DNA of 64,000 bases. Source: Plazaster borealis. Taxonomy: Eukaryota; Echinodermata; Asteroidea; Forcipulatida; Labidiasteridae. Positions 34,856 to 49,444 of the stretch are shown one piece after another. The number at the start of each line of letters is the position of its first letter. Positions within the stretch are counted from its first letter, which is position 1. The stretch covers positions 1 to 64,000 of the forward strand of contig JAJGQC010000547.1 of NCBI GenBank assembly GCA_021014325.1, read 5' to 3'. The notes beneath the pieces were generated by a model. That model saw only the letters and a program-made list of their open reading frames with translations. It was not told the origin of the DNA and ran no database searches. The position numbers were made by a program, and so were the translations under genes.

Positions 34856-37032
34856 GGGGCGTCTGAGCGTGAAACAGTCCCGGCACTTATCCAACTGTGC
34901 TAGTTAGTGTCGGTACTTAATCCGGGATTTTTACATTGTATGTAGCTTGGAATCTACGTGCAACTATAATTGACCATAACTATTTTTGACCGCATGAGGG
35001 AGGGCGGGCGTTGTCATCAGGGAATTATCTTGGGCGCACCACCCTAAATAAGCTCCCATAGCAACCAATGCTAAATGCTAAATATTCAAATATACTCAAA
35101 AAATAGTAGTTAAAGTCTCTCTCAGCAGCCTCTTGAAAACCAATCAAACATAATTATTTTCGGACAACTAAAGGTCAGATTTCTTTTCAATTTTTGGCAG
35201 GTCAGCCGTTTGGAATCTTTGCTAATTACCCCAGAAATAAACAGTTCGACCGATAGGGTTAGGGTTAGTGTTGATTACCCGAATTATGTGCTTTTTCCCC
35301 AAATAAACCGATTTGCTGCCTGTTTTTTGTGAAAAACGTATCCACTTCCTAAGCCAAATAGGACCAACTTTAAAGCCTAAAATTGATCAATTCTCCTCAA
35401 AAGTTGAAGCACAGAACCCCCAGGTTGAGCTAACTTGTCATACTAACACAATCTATCAGTTGCATGACCCACAAAACGTCACTTATTCAACAGATTTTGA
35501 GGGCCTACAAAATAATTATGATAATGAGTTTGGCGCACGAATTTTGGCCTATTTAGTGTGGGGTGCACCACACTAAATAAACTCACATAGCAACCAACGC
35601 TAAATGATAATTATTCAAAAATACTCAACAAATATTTCAAAGTCTCTCAGCCTCTTGAAAACCAATCATATATATTTCCGGACAACTGAACTTCAGAATT
35701 CTTTTCAATTTTTGGCAGGTCAACCGTTTGGAATTTTTGCTAACTACCCCAGAAAAAGAAAAAACACGATTTTTTTCTTTCCCAAACCGACTTGCTGCCA
35801 GTTTTCGTGAAGCACTTCTCCACTTCCCCGGTCAAATAGGACCAACTTTAACGCCTAAATTTATCAAGTCTCCTCAAAAGTTGAAGCACAGAACCCCAGG
35901 TTGTGATAGATTCTTATATTTACACAATCTATTAATTGCATGACCCCAAAACGTTATAATTAAAAATAAGTTGTGGGTTTACAAATTATGGGAAGTAGCT
36001 TGGCGCATGAATTTTGGCTTATTTAGTGTGGTGCACCCTCTTGCATCACAATAACAGTTTCATTCTTGCATCAATGAGGAAATACATCAAGATAATAACA
36101 GCAGTGCAAAAACCCAGTTTGTTTACTTATTTTGCATGACGTGAATTCGGTTTACATACGCCCCCATGCGGTCAAAAATACGGTGAATTGGGAATAAAAC
36201 GGATAGACGGCCTCATGAATATTTATTAGGCCCTTAAAATATTCTATACTAGACAGATACAAAATAAACACAATCATGTTAAAAGTTGGACCCCGCCCCC
36301 CCCCGACAGAAAAAAAATATAATAAAATAAATAAATAAATAAATAAATAAGTAAATAAATAAATAAATAAATAATAAAATAAAATAAAAAATAAAAAGAT
36401 ATTAATAATATATATTTTGAGGTTGCTCCTCATAAGGCCTCCAACTCCGTACTTTGCCGTCTTCCTGGAGGACCCCGCGCCACCAAGGCAAGGGTCCCGC
36501 CGGGGCCCGCGACCTAGGAAGACCCATGCCCGATGTGCTCTCTCGATCCTTCTTTGATCACGGACCGAGTCTGTCCGGCCAGTTGGTGGGGAACGGAGCG
36601 CCGCCGGCCCCTTTGAGGTTGCTCCTCCGAAGGCCTCCAAAATAAAGGCAACGCAAATATTAAACAATGCTGCTGCAATATTCTTTGTATCTTCTAGTGT
36701 GTTGTTGCATGAATAAAAATAAAAAAATAAAAAATAAAAAAATTCAAAAAATTCAAATTGAATCTGGAAAAAAGGGTAAAAAGTTACGCTGTGGTTGTCG
36801 GGCTTTCAGGCACCGGAATCAGTTTAATAGCACACACTGGCCCCTATCCGGCTTCCCTAGTTCCCTTCTGGCGTGGCATCCGACCCACAGCATGTCCTCC
36901 CTGTTTCCGATCCTAGCCTTTGAATTGGTGCTGTCCATCAGGGAGGAGACAAGACAGAACCCCAGTCACGCTTTAGCCACATCAAGCAGTCTTGTACCTA
37001 TATATAGGTCCAGCCGGACTCGAACCCAGACC
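34856..37032. repeat. Monomer 16 (2,177 bp)
   Basis: Complete central-type copy. The AATCCCGGGATT palindrome near 34920 has lost a C (AATCCGGGATT). The C-tract near 36293 reads CCCCGCCCCCCCCC and the following base pairs GACAGA instead of GAAAGA. Confidence 0.95.
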
Positions 37033-38491
37033 GGGGCGTCTGAGCGTGAAACAGTCCCGGCACTTATCCAACTGTGCTAGTTAGTGTCGGTACTTAATCC
37101 CGGGATTTTTACATTGTATGTAGCTTGGAATCTACGTGCAACTATAATTGACCATAACTATTTTTGACCGCATGAGGGAGGGCGGGCGTTGTCATCAGGG
37201 AATTATCTTGGGCGCACCACCCTAAATAAGCTCCCATAGCAACCAATGCTAAATGCTAAATATTCAAATATACTCAAAAATAGTAGTTAAAGTCTCTCTC
37301 AGCAGCCTCTTGAAAACCAATCAAACATAATTATTTTCGGACAACTAAAGGTCAGATTTCTTTTCAATTTTTGGCAGGTCAGCCGTTTGGAATCTTTGCT
37401 AATTACCCCAGAAATAAACAGTTCGACCGATAGGGTTAGGGTTAGTGTTGATTACCCGAATTATGTGCTTTTTTCCCCAAATAAACCGATTTGCTGCCTG
37501 TTTTTGTGAAAACGTATCCACTTCCTAAGCCAAATAGGACCAACTTTAAAGCCTAAAATTGATCAATTCTCCTCAAAAGTTGAAGCACAGAACCCCAGGT
37601 TGAGCTAACTTGTCATACTAACACAATCTATCAGTTGCATGACCCCAAAACGTCACTTATTCAACAGATTTTGAGGGCCTACAAAATAATTATGATAATG
37701 AGTTTGGCGCACGAATTTTGGCCTATTTAGTGTGGGGTGCACCACACTAAATAAACTCACATAGCAACCAACGCTAAATGATAATTATTCAAAAATACTC
37801 AACAAATATTTCAAAGTCTCTCAGCCTCTTGAAAACCAATCATATATATTTCCGGACAACTGAACTTCAGAATTCTTTTCAATTTTTGGCAGGTCAACCG
37901 TTTGGAATTTTTGCTAACTACCCCAGAAAAAGAAAAAACACGATTTTTTTCTTTCCCAAACCGACTTGCTGCCAGTTTTCGTGAAGCACTTCTCCACTTC
38001 CCCGGTCAAATAGGACCAACTTTAACGCCTAAATTTATCAAGTCTCCTCAAAAGTTGAAGCACAGAACCCCCAGGTTGTGATAGATTCTTATATTTACAC
38101 AATCTATTAATTGCATGACCCCCAAAACGTTATAATTAAAAATAAGTTGTGGGTTTACAAATTATGGGAAGTAGCTTGGCGCATGAATTTTGGCTTATTT
38201 AGTGTGGTGCACCCTCTTGCATCACAATAACAGTTTCATTCTTGCATCAATGAGGAAATACATCAAGATAATAACAGCAGTGCAAAAACCCAGTTTGTTT
38301 ACTTATTTTGCATGACGTGAATTCGGTTTACATACGCCCCCATGCGGTCAAAAATACGGTGAATTGGGAATAAAACGGATAGACGGCCTCATGAATATTT
38401 ATTAGGCCCTTAAAATATTCTATACTAGACAGATACAAAATAAACACAATCATGTTAAAAGTTGGACCCCACCCCCGAAAGAAAAAATATA

Positions 38492-38545
<54 letters not shown>

Positions 38546-39204
38546 AAAATAAAATATAAAATAAAAAGATATTAATAATATATATTTTGAGGTTGCTCCT
38601 CATAAGGCCTCCAACTCCGTACTTTGCCGTCTTCCTGGAGGACCCCCGCGCCACCAAGGCAAGGGTCCCGCCGGGGCCCGCGACCTAGGAAGACCCATGC
38701 CCGATGTGCTCTCTCGATCCTTCTTTGATCACGGACCGAGTCTGTCCGGCCAGTTGGTGGGGAACGGAGCGCCGCCGGCCCCTTTGAGGTTGCTCCTCCG
38801 AAGGCCTCCAAAATAAAGGCAACGCAAATATTAAACAATGCTGCTGCAATATTCTTTGTATCTTCTAGTGTGTTGTTGCATGAATAAAAAATAAAAAAAA
38901 TAAAAAAATAAAAAAATTCAAAAATTCAAATTGAATCTGGAAAAAAGGGTAAAAGTTACGCTGTGGTTGTCGGGCTTTCAGGCACCGGAATCAGTTTAAT
39001 AGCACACACTGGCCCCTATCCGGCTTCCTAGTTCCCTTCTGGCGTGGCATCCGACCCACAGCATGTCCTCCCCTGTTTCCGATCCTAGCCTTTGAATTGG
39101 TGCTGTCCATCAGGGAGGAGACAAGACAGAACCCCAGTCACGCTTTAGCCACATCAAGCAGTCTTGTACCTATATATAGGTCCAGCCGGACTCGAACCCA
39201 GACC
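37033..39204. repeat. Monomer 17 (2,172 bp)
   Basis: Complete central-type copy. Its only notable private change is an extra TA in the AT-rich spacer after the microsatellite (AAAATATAAAATAAAAAG near 38550). Confidence 0.95.
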
Positions 39205-40665
39205 GGGGCGTCTGAGCGTGAAACAGTCCCGGCACTTATCCAACTGTGCTAGTTAGTGTCGGTACTTAATCCCGGGATTTTTACATTGTATGTAGCTTGG
39301 AATCTACGTGCAACTATAATTGACCATAACTATTTTTGACCGCATGAGGGAGGGCGGGCGTTGTCATCAGGGAATTATCTTGGGCGCACCACCTAAATAA
39401 GCTCCCATAGCAACCAATGCTAAATGCTAAATATTCAAATATACTCAAAAATAGTAGTTAAAGTCTCTCTCAGCAGCCTCTTGAAAACCAATCAAACATA
39501 ATTATTTTCGGACAACTAAAGGTCAGATTTCTTTTCAATTTTTGGCAGGTCAGCCGTTTGGAATCTTTGCTAATTACCCCAGAAATAAACAGTTCGACCG
39601 ATAGGGTTAGGGTTAGTGTTGATTACCCGAATTATGTGCTTTTTCCCCAAATAAACCGATTTGCTGCCTGTTTTTGTGAAAAACGTATCCACTTCCTAAG
39701 CCAAATAGGACCAACTTTAAAGCCTAAAATTGATCAATTCTCCTCAAAAGTTGAAGCACAGAACCCCAGGTTGAGCTAACTTGTCATACTAACACAATCT
39801 ATCAGTTGCATGACCCCAAAACGTCACTTATTCAACAGATTTTGAGGGCCTACAAAATAATTATGATAATGAGTTTGGCGCACGAATTTTGGCCTATTTA
39901 GTGTGGGGTGCACCACACTAAATAAACTCACATAGCAACCAACGCTAAATGATAATTATTCAAAATACTCAACAAATATTTCAAAGTCTCTCAGCCTCTT
40001 GAAAACCAATCATATATATTTCCGGACAACTGAACTTCAGAATTCTTTTCAATTTTTGGCAGGTCAACCGTTTGGAATTTTTGCTAACTACCCCAGAAAA
40101 AGAAAAACACGATTTTTTTCTTTCCCAAACCGACTTGCTGCCAGTTTTCGTGAAGCACTTCTCCACTTCCCCGGTCAAATAGGACCAACTTTAACGACTA
40201 AATTTATCAAGTCTCCTCAAAAGTTGAAGCACAGAACCCCAGGTTGTGATAGATTCTTATATTTACACAATCTATTAATTGCATGACCCCAAAACGTTAT
40301 AATTAAAAATAAGTTGTGGGTTTACAAATTATGGGAAGTAGCTTGGCGCATGAATTTTGGCTTATTTAGTGTGGTGCACCCTCTTGCATCACAATAACAG
40401 TTTCATTCTTGCATCAATGAGGAAATACATCAAGATAATAACAGCAGTGCAAAAACCCAGTTTGTTTACTTATTTTGCATGACGTGAATTCGGTTTACAT
40501 ACGCCCCATGCGGTCAAAAATACGGTGAATTGGGAATAAAACGGATAGACGGCCTCATGAATATTTATTAGGCCCTTAAAATATTCTATACTAGACAGAT
40601 ACAAAATAAACACAATCATGTTAAAAGTTGGACCCCACCCCCGAAAGAAAAAAATATATAAAAAA

Positions 40666-40717
<52 letters not shown>

Positions 40718-41373
40718 AAAATAAAATAAAAATAAAAAGATATTAATAATATATATTTTGAGGTTGCTCCTCATAAGGCCTCCAACTCCGTACTTTGCCG
40801 TCTTCCTGGAGGACCCCGCGCCACCAAGGCAAGGGTCCCGCCGGGGCCCGCGACCTAGGAAGACCCATGCCCGATGTGCTCTCTCGATCCTTCTTTGATC
40901 ACGGACCGAGTCTGTCCGGCCAGTTGGTGGGGAACGGAGCGCCGCCGGCCCCTTTGAGGTTGCTCCTCCGAAGGCCTCCAAAATAAAGGCAACGCAAATA
41001 TTAAACAATGCTGCTGCAATATTCTTTGTATCTTCTAGTGTGTTGTTGCATGAATAAAAAAAAAAAAATAAAAATAAAAAAATTCAAAAAATTCAAATTG
41101 AATCTGGAAAAAAGGGTAAAAAGTTACGCTGTGGTTGTCGGGCTTTCAGGCACCGGAATCAGTTTAATAGCACACACTGGCCCCTATCCGGCTTCCCTAG
41201 TTCCCTTCTGGCGTGGCATCCGACCCACAGCATGTCCTCCCCTGTTTCCGATCCTAGCCTTTGAATTGGTGCTGTCCATCAGGGAGGAGACAAGACAGAA
41301 CCCCAGTCACGCTTTAGCCACATCAAGCAGTCTTGTACCTATATATAGGTCCAGCCGGACTCGAACCCAGACC
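39205..41373. repeat. Monomer 18 (2,169 bp)
   Basis: Complete central-type copy. A private C-to-A change lies near 40196 (TTAACGACTAAATTT). Most homopolymers are of the shorter form, and the module A start reads CACCACCTAAATAAG, shared with several copies further right. Confidence 0.95.
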
Positions 41374-42844
41374 GGGGCGTCTGAGCGTGAAACAGTCCCG
41401 GCACTTATCCAACTGTGCTAGTTAGTGTCGGTACTTAATCCCGGGATTTTTACATTGTATGTAGCTTGGAATCTACGTGCAACTATAATTGACCATAACT
41501 ATTTTTGACCGCATGAGGGAGGGCGGGCGTTGTCATCAGGGAATTATCTTGGGCGCACCACCCTAAATAAGCTCCCATAGCAACCAATGCTAAATGCTAA
41601 ATATTCAAATATACTCAAAAATAGTAGTTAAAGTCTCTCTCAGCAGCCTCTTGAAAACCAATCAAACATAATTATTTTCGGACAACTAAAGGTCAGATTT
41701 CTTTTCAATTTTTGGCAGGTCAGCCGTTTGGAATCTTTGCTAATTACCCCAGAAATAAACAGTTCGACCGATAGGGTTAGGGTTAGTGTTGATTACCCGA
41801 ATTATGTGCTTTTTCCCCAAATAAACCGATTTGCTGCCTGTTTTTGTGAAAAACGTATCCACTTCCTAAGCCAAATAGGACCAACTTTAAAGCCTAAAAT
41901 TGATCAATTCTCCTCAAAAGTTGAAGCACAGAACCCCAGGTTGAGCTAACTTGTCATACTAACACAATCTATCAGTTGCATGACCCCCAAAACGTCACTT
42001 ATTCAACAGATTTTGAGGGCCTACAAAATAATTATGATAATGAGTTTGGCGCACGAATTTTGGCCTATTTAGTGTGGGGGTGCACCACACTAAATAAACT
42101 CACATAGCAACCAACGCTAAATGATAATTATTCAAAAATACTCAACAAATATTTCAAAGTCTCTCAGCCTCTTGAAAACCAATCATATATATTTCCGGAC
42201 AACTGAACTTCAGAATTCTTTTCAATTTTTGGCAGGTCAACCGTTTGGAATTTTTGCTAACTACCCCAGAAAAAGAAAAAAACACGATTTTTTTTTTCTT
42301 TCCCAAACCGACTTGCTGCCAGTTTTCGTGAAGCACTTCTCCACTTCCCCGGTCAAATAGGACCAACTTTAACGCCTAAATTTATCAAGTCTCCTCAAAA
42401 GTTGAAGCACAGAACCCCAGGTTGTGATAGATTCTTATATTTACACAATCTATTAATTGCATGACCCCAAAACGTTATAATTAAAAATAAGTTGTGGGTT
42501 TACAAATTATGGGAAGTAGCTTGGCGCATGAATTTTGGCTTATTTAGTGTGGTGCACCCTCTTGCATCACAATAACAGTTTCATTCTTGCATCAATGAGG
42601 AAATACATCAAGATAATAACAGCAGTGCAAAAACCCAGTTTGTTTACTTATTTTGCATGACGTGAATTCGGTTTACATACGCCCCCATGCGGTCAAAAAT
42701 ACGGTGAATTGGGAATAAAACGGATAGACGGCCTCATGAATATTTATTAGGCCCTTAAAATATTCTATACTAGACAGATACAAAATAAACACAATCATGT
42801 TAAAAGTTGGACCCCACCCCCGAAAGAAAAAATATATAAAAAAA

Positions 42845-42892
<48 letters not shown>

Positions 42893-43557
42893 AAAATAAA
42901 ATAAAAAATAAAAAGATATTAATAATATATATTTTGAGGTTGCTCCTCATAAGGCCTCCAACTCCGTACTTTGCCGTCTTCCTGGAGGACCCCCGCGCCA
43001 CCAAGGCAAGGGTCCCGCCGGGGCCCGCGACCTAGGAAGACCCATGCCCGATGTGCTCTCTCGATCCTTCTTTGATCACGGACCGAGTCTGTCCGGCCAG
43101 TTGGTGGGGAACGGAGCGCCGCCGGCCCCTTTGAGGTTGCTCCTCCGAAGGCCTCCAAAATAAATGCAACGCAAATATTAAACAATGCTGCTGCAATATT
43201 CTTTGTATCTTCTAGTGTGTTGTTACATGAATAAAAAATTTAAAAATTAAAAAATAAAAAAATTCAAAAAAATTCAAATTGAATCTGGAAAAAAAAGGGT
43301 AAAAAGTTACGCTGTGGTTGTCGGGCTTTCAGGCACCGGAATCAGTTTAATAGCACACACTGGCCCCTATCCGGCTTCCCTAGTTCCCTTCTGGCGTGGC
43401 ATCCGACCCACAGCATATCCTCCCCTGTTTCCGATCCTAGCCGTTGAATTGGTGCTGTCCATCAGGGGAGGAGACAAGACAGAACCCCAGTCACGCTTTA
43501 GCCACATCAAGCAGTCTTGTACCTATATATAGGTCCAGCCGGACTCGAACCCAGACC
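41374..43557. repeat. Monomer 19 (2,184 bp)
   Basis: Complete copy. After the second direct repeat it reads AAATAAATGCAACGC (near 43161), the state of right-end copies, shared with copy 21 but not copy 20. It has private changes in the SINE-like body (CAGCATATCC and CCGTTGAATT near 43410-43445). Confidence 0.95.
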
Positions 43558-45025
43558 GGGGCGTCTGAGCGTGAAACAGTCCCGGCACTTATCCAACTGT
43601 GCTAGTTAGTGTCGGTACTTAATCCCGGGATTTTTACATTGTATGTAGCTTGGAATCTACGTGCAACTATAATTGACCATAACTATTTTTGACCGCATGA
43701 GGAGGGCGGGCGTTGTCATCAGGGAATTATCTTGGGCGCACCACCTAAATAAGCTCCCATAGCAACCAATGCTAAATGCTAAATATTCAAATATACTCAA
43801 AAATAGTAGTTAAAGTCTCTCTCAGCAGCCTCTTGAAAACCAATCAAACATAATTATTTTCGGACAACTAAAGGTCAGATTTCTTTTCAATTTTTGGCAG
43901 GTCAGCCGTTTGGAATCTTTGCTAATTACCCCAGAAATAAACAGTTCGACCGATAGGGTTAGGGTTAGTGTTGATTACCCGAATTATGTGCTTTTTCCCC
44001 AAATAAACCGATTTGCTGCCTGTTTTTGTGAAAAACGTATCCACTTCCTAAGCCAAATAGGACCAACTTTAAAGCCTAAAATTGATCAATTCTCCTCAAA
44101 AGTTGAAGCACAGAACCCCAGGTTGAGCTAACTTGTCATACTAACACAATCTATCAGTTGCATGACCCCCAAAACGTCACTTATTCAACAGATTTTGAGG
44201 GCCTACAAAATAATTATGATAATGAGTTTGGCGCACGAATTTTGGCCTATTTAGTGTGGGGTGCACCACACTAAATAAACTCACATAGCAACCAACGCTA
44301 AATGATAATTATTCAAAATACTCAACAAATATTTCAAAGTCTCTCAGCCTCTTGAAAACCAATCATATATATTTCCGGACAACTGAACTTCAGAATTCTT
44401 TTCAATTTTGGCAGGTCAACCGTTTGGAATTTTGCTAACTACCCCAGAAAAAGAAAAAAACACGATTTTTTTCTTTCCCAAACCGACTTGCTGCCAGTTT
44501 TCGTGAAGCACTTCTCCACTTCCCCGGTCAAATAGGACCAACTTTAACGCCTAAATTTATCAAGTCTCCTCAAAAGTTGAAGCACAGAACCCCAGGTTGT
44601 GATAGATTCTTATATTTACACAATCTATTAATTGCATGACCCCCAAAACGTTATAATTAAAAATAAGTTGTGGGTTTACAAATTATGGGAAGTAGCTTGG
44701 CGCATGAATTTTGGCTTATTTAGTGTGGTGCACCCTCTTGCATCACAATAACAGTTTCATTCTTGCATCAATGAGGAAATACATCAAGATAATAACAGCA
44801 GTGCAAAAACCCAGTTTGTTTACTTATTTTGCATGACGTGAATTCGGTTTACATACGCCCCCATGCGGTCAAAAATACGGTGAATTGGGAATAAAACGGA
44901 TAGACGGCCTCATGAATATTTATTAGGCCCTTAAAATATTCTATACTAGACAGATACAAAATAAACACAATCATGTTAAAAGTTGGACCCCACCCCCCCC
45001 CCGAAAGAAAAAATATATAAAAAAA

Positions 45026-45073
<48 letters not shown>

Positions 45074-45737
45074 AAAATAAAATAAAAAATAAAAAGATAT
45101 TAATAATATATATTTTGAGGTTGGTCGTCATAAGTCCTCCAACTCCGTACTTTGCCGTCTTCCTGGAGGACCCCGCGCCACCAAGGCAAGGGTCCCGCCG
45201 GGGCCCGCGACCTAGGAAGACCCATGCCCGATGTGCTCTCTCGATCCTTCTTTGATCACGGACCGAGTCTGTCCGGCCAGTTGGTGGGGAACGGAGCGCC
45301 GCCGGCCCCTTTGAGGTTGCTCCTCCGAAGGCCTCCAAAATAAAGGCAACGCAAATATTAAACAATGCTGCTGCAATATTCTTTGTATCTTCTAGTGTGT
45401 TGTTGCATGAATAAAAAATAAAAAAAATAAAAAAATAAAAAAATTCAAAAAAATTCAAATTGAATCTGGAAAAAAAGGGTAAAAAGTTACGCTGTGGTTG
45501 TCGGGCTTTCAGGCACCGGAATCAGTTTAATAGCACACACTGGCCCCTATCCGGCTTCCCTAGTTCCCTTCTGGCGTGGCATCCGACCCACAGCATGTCC
45601 TCCCCTGTTTCCGATCCTAGCCTTTGAATTGGTGCTGTCCATCAGGGGAGGAGACAAGACAGAACCCCAGTCACGCTTTAGCCACATCAAGCAGTCTTGT
45701 ACCTATATATAGGTCCAGCCGGACTCGAACCCAGACC
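43558..45737. repeat. Monomer 20 (2,180 bp)
   Basis: Complete central-type copy. The first 29-bp direct repeat is altered by a local substitution cluster at about 45121-45137 (GGTTGGTCGTCATAAGTCC). The minus strand is open for 160 codons at 44976-45458 through the GC block, again by chance. Confidence 0.95.
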
Positions 45738-47210
45738 GGGGCGTCTGAGCGTGAAACAGTCCCGGCACTTATCCAACTGTGCTAGTTAGTGTCGGTACTT
45801 AATCCCGGGATTTTTACATTGTATGTAGCTTGGAATCTACGTGCAACTATAATTGACCATAACTATTTTTGACCGCATGAGGGAGGGCGGGCGTTGTCAT
45901 CAGGGAATTATCTTGGGCGCACCACCTAAATAAGCTCCCATAGCAACCAATGCTAAATGCTAAATATTCAAATATACTCAAAAAATAGTAGTTAAAGTCT
46001 CTCTCAGCAGCCTCTTGAAAACCAATCAAACATAATTATTTTCGGACAACTAAAGGTCAGATTTCTTTTCAATTTTTGGCAGGTCAGCCGTTTGGAATCT
46101 TTGCTAATTACCCCAGAAATAAACAGTTCGACCGATAGGGTTAGGGTTAGTGTTGATTACCCGAATTATGTGCTTTTTTCCCCAAATAAACCGATTTGCT
46201 GCCTGTTTTTTGTGAAAAACGTATCCACTTCCTAAGCCAAATAGGACCAACTTTAAAGCCTAAAATTGATCAATTCTCCTCAAAAGTTGAAGCACAGAAC
46301 CCCCAGGTTGAGCTAACTTGTCATACTAACACAATCTATCAGTTGCATGACCCCCAAAACGTCACTTATTCAACAGATTTTGAGGGCCTACAAAATAATT
46401 ATGATAATGAGTTTGGCGCACGAATTTTGGCCTATTTAGTGTGGGGGTGCACCACACTAAATAAACTCACATAGCAACCAACGCTAAATGATAATTATTC
46501 AAAAATACTCAACAAATATTTCAAAGTCTCTCAGCCTCTTGAAAACCAATCATATATATTTCCGGACAACTGAACTTCAGAATTCTTTTCAATTTTTGGC
46601 AGGTCAACCGTTTGGAATTTTTGCTAACTACCCCAGAAAAAGAAAAAAACACGATTTTTTTTTTCTTTCCCAAACCGACTTGCTGCCAGTTTTCGTGAAG
46701 CACTTCTCCACTTCCCCGGTCAAATAGGACCAACTTTAACGCCTAAATTTATCAAGTCTCCTCAAAAGTTGAAGCACAGAACCCCAGGTTGTGATAGATT
46801 CTTATATTTACACAATCTATTAATTGCATGACCCCCAAAACGTTATAATTAAAAATAAGTTGTGGGTTTACAAATTATGGGAAGTAGCTTGGCGCATGAA
46901 TTTTGGCTTATTTAGTGTGGTGCACCCTCTTGCATCACAATAACAGTTTCATTCTTGCATCAATGAGGAAATACATCAAGATAATAACAGCAGTGCAAAA
47001 ACCCAGTTTGTTTACTTATTTTGCATGACGTGAATTCGGTTTACATACGCCCCATGCGGTCAAAAATACGGTGAATTGGGAATAAAACGGATAGACGGCC
47101 TCATGAATATTTATTAGGCCCTTAAAATATTCTATACTAGACAGATACAAAATAAACACAATCATGTTAAAAGTTGGACCCCACCCCGAAAGAAAAAATG
47201 TATAAAAAAA

Positions 47211-47262
<52 letters not shown>

Positions 47263-47921
47263 AAAATAAAATAAAAAATAAAAAGATATTAATAATATAT
47301 ATTTTGAGGTTGCTCCTCATAAGGCCTCCAACTCCGTACTTTGCCGTCTTCCTGGAGGACCCCCGCGCCACCAAGGCAAGGGTCCCGCCGGGGCCCGCGA
47401 CCTAGGAAGACCCATGCCCGATGTGCTCTCTCGATCCTTCTTTGATCACGGACCGAGTCTGTCCGGCCAGTTGGTGGGTAACGGAGCGCCGCCGGCCCCT
47501 TTGAGGTTGCTCCTCCGAAGGCCTCCAAAATAAATGCAACACAAATATTAAACAATGCTGCTGCAATATTCTTTGTATCTTCTAGTGTGTTGTTGCATGA
47601 ATAAAAAATTAAAAAATTAAAAAATTAAAAAATTAAAAACAATTCAAATTGAATCTGGAAAAAAGGGTAAAAAGTTACGCTGTGGTTGTCGGGCTTTCAG
47701 GCACCGGAATCAGTTTAATAGCACACACTGGCCCCTATCCGGCTTCCTAGTTCCCTTCTGGCGTGGCATCCGACCCACAGCATGTCCTCCTGTTTCCGAT
47801 CCTAGCCTTTGAATTGGTGCTGTCCATCAGGGAGGAGACAAGACAGAACCCCAGTCACGCTTTAGCCACATCAAGCAGTCTTGTACCTATATATAGGTCC
47901 AGCCGGACTCGAACCCAGACC
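45738..47921. repeat. Monomer 21 (2,184 bp)
   Basis: Complete copy. It has ATGCAACACAAAT near 47533 (right-end-type G-to-T plus a private change) and a distinctive AAAAAATT repeat tail at about 47604-47640 that replaces the usual AAATAAAAAAATAAA spacer, similar to copy 19. Confidence 0.95.
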
Positions 47922-49396
47922 GGGGCGTCTGAGCGTGAAACAGTCCCGGCACTTATCCAACTGTGCTAGTTAGTGTCGGTACTTAATCCCGGGATTTTTA
48001 CATTGTATGTAGCTTGGAATCTACGTGCAACTATAATTGACCATAACTATTTTTGACCGCATGAGGGAGGGCGGGCGTTGTCATCAGGGAATTATCTTGG
48101 GCGCACCACCTAAATAAGCTCCCATAGCAACCAATGCTAAATGCTAAATATTCAAATATACTCAAAAATAGTAGTTAAAGTCTCTCTCAGCAGCCTCTTG
48201 AAAACCAATCAAACATAATTATTTTCGGACAACTAAAGGTCAGATTTCTTTTCAATTTTTGGCAGGTCAGCCGTTTGGAATCTTTGCTAATTACCCCAGA
48301 AATAAACAGTTCGACCGATAGGGTTAGGGTTAGTGTTGATTACCCGAATTATGTGCTTTTTTCCCCAAATAAACCGATTTGCTGCCTGTATTTTGTGAAA
48401 AACGTATACACTTCCTAAGCCAAATAGGACCAACTTTAAAGCCTAAAATTGATCAATTCTCCTCAAAAGTTGAAGCACAGAACCCCAGGTTGAGCTAACT
48501 TGTCATACTAACACAATCTATCAGTTGCATGACCCCAAAACGTCACTTATTCAACAGATTTTGAGGGCCTACAAAATAATTATGATAATGAGTTTGGCGC
48601 ACGAATTTTGGCCTATTTAGTGTGGGGGTGCACCACACTAAATAAACTCACATAGCAACCAACGCTAAATGATAATTATTCAAAAATACTCAACAAATAT
48701 TTCAAAGTCTCTCAGCCTCTTGAAAACCAATCATATATATTTCCGGACAACTGAACTTCAGAATTCTTTTCAATTTTTGGCAGGTCAACCGTTTGGAATT
48801 TTGCTAACTACCCCAGAAAAAGAAAAAAACACGATTTTTTCTTTCCCAAACCGACTTGCTGCCAGTTTTCGTGAAGCACTTCTCCACTTCCCCGGTCAAA
48901 TAGGACCAACTTTAACGCCTAAATTTATCAAGTCTCCTCAAAAGTTGAAGCACAGAACCCCAGGTTGTGATAGATTCTTATATTTACACAATCTATTAAT
49001 TGCATGACCCCAAAACGTTATAATTAAAAATAAGTTGTGGGTTTACAAATTATGGGAAGTAGCTTGGCGCATGAATTTTGGCTTATTTAGTGTGGTGCAC
49101 CCTCTTGCATCACAATAACAGTTTCATTCTTGCATCAATGAGGAAATACATCAAGATAATAACAGCAGTGCAAAAACCCAGTTTGTTTACTTATTTTGCA
49201 TGACGTGAATTCGGTTTACATACGCCCCATGCGGTAAAAAATACGGTGAATTGGGAATAAAACGGTTTGACGGCCTCATTAATATTTATTAGGCCCTTAA
49301 AATATTCTATACTAGACAGATACAAAATAAACACAATCATTTTAAAAGTTGGACCCCACCCCCCCCCCCCCCCGAAAGAAAAAATATATAAAAAAA

Positions 49397-49444
<48 letters not shown>

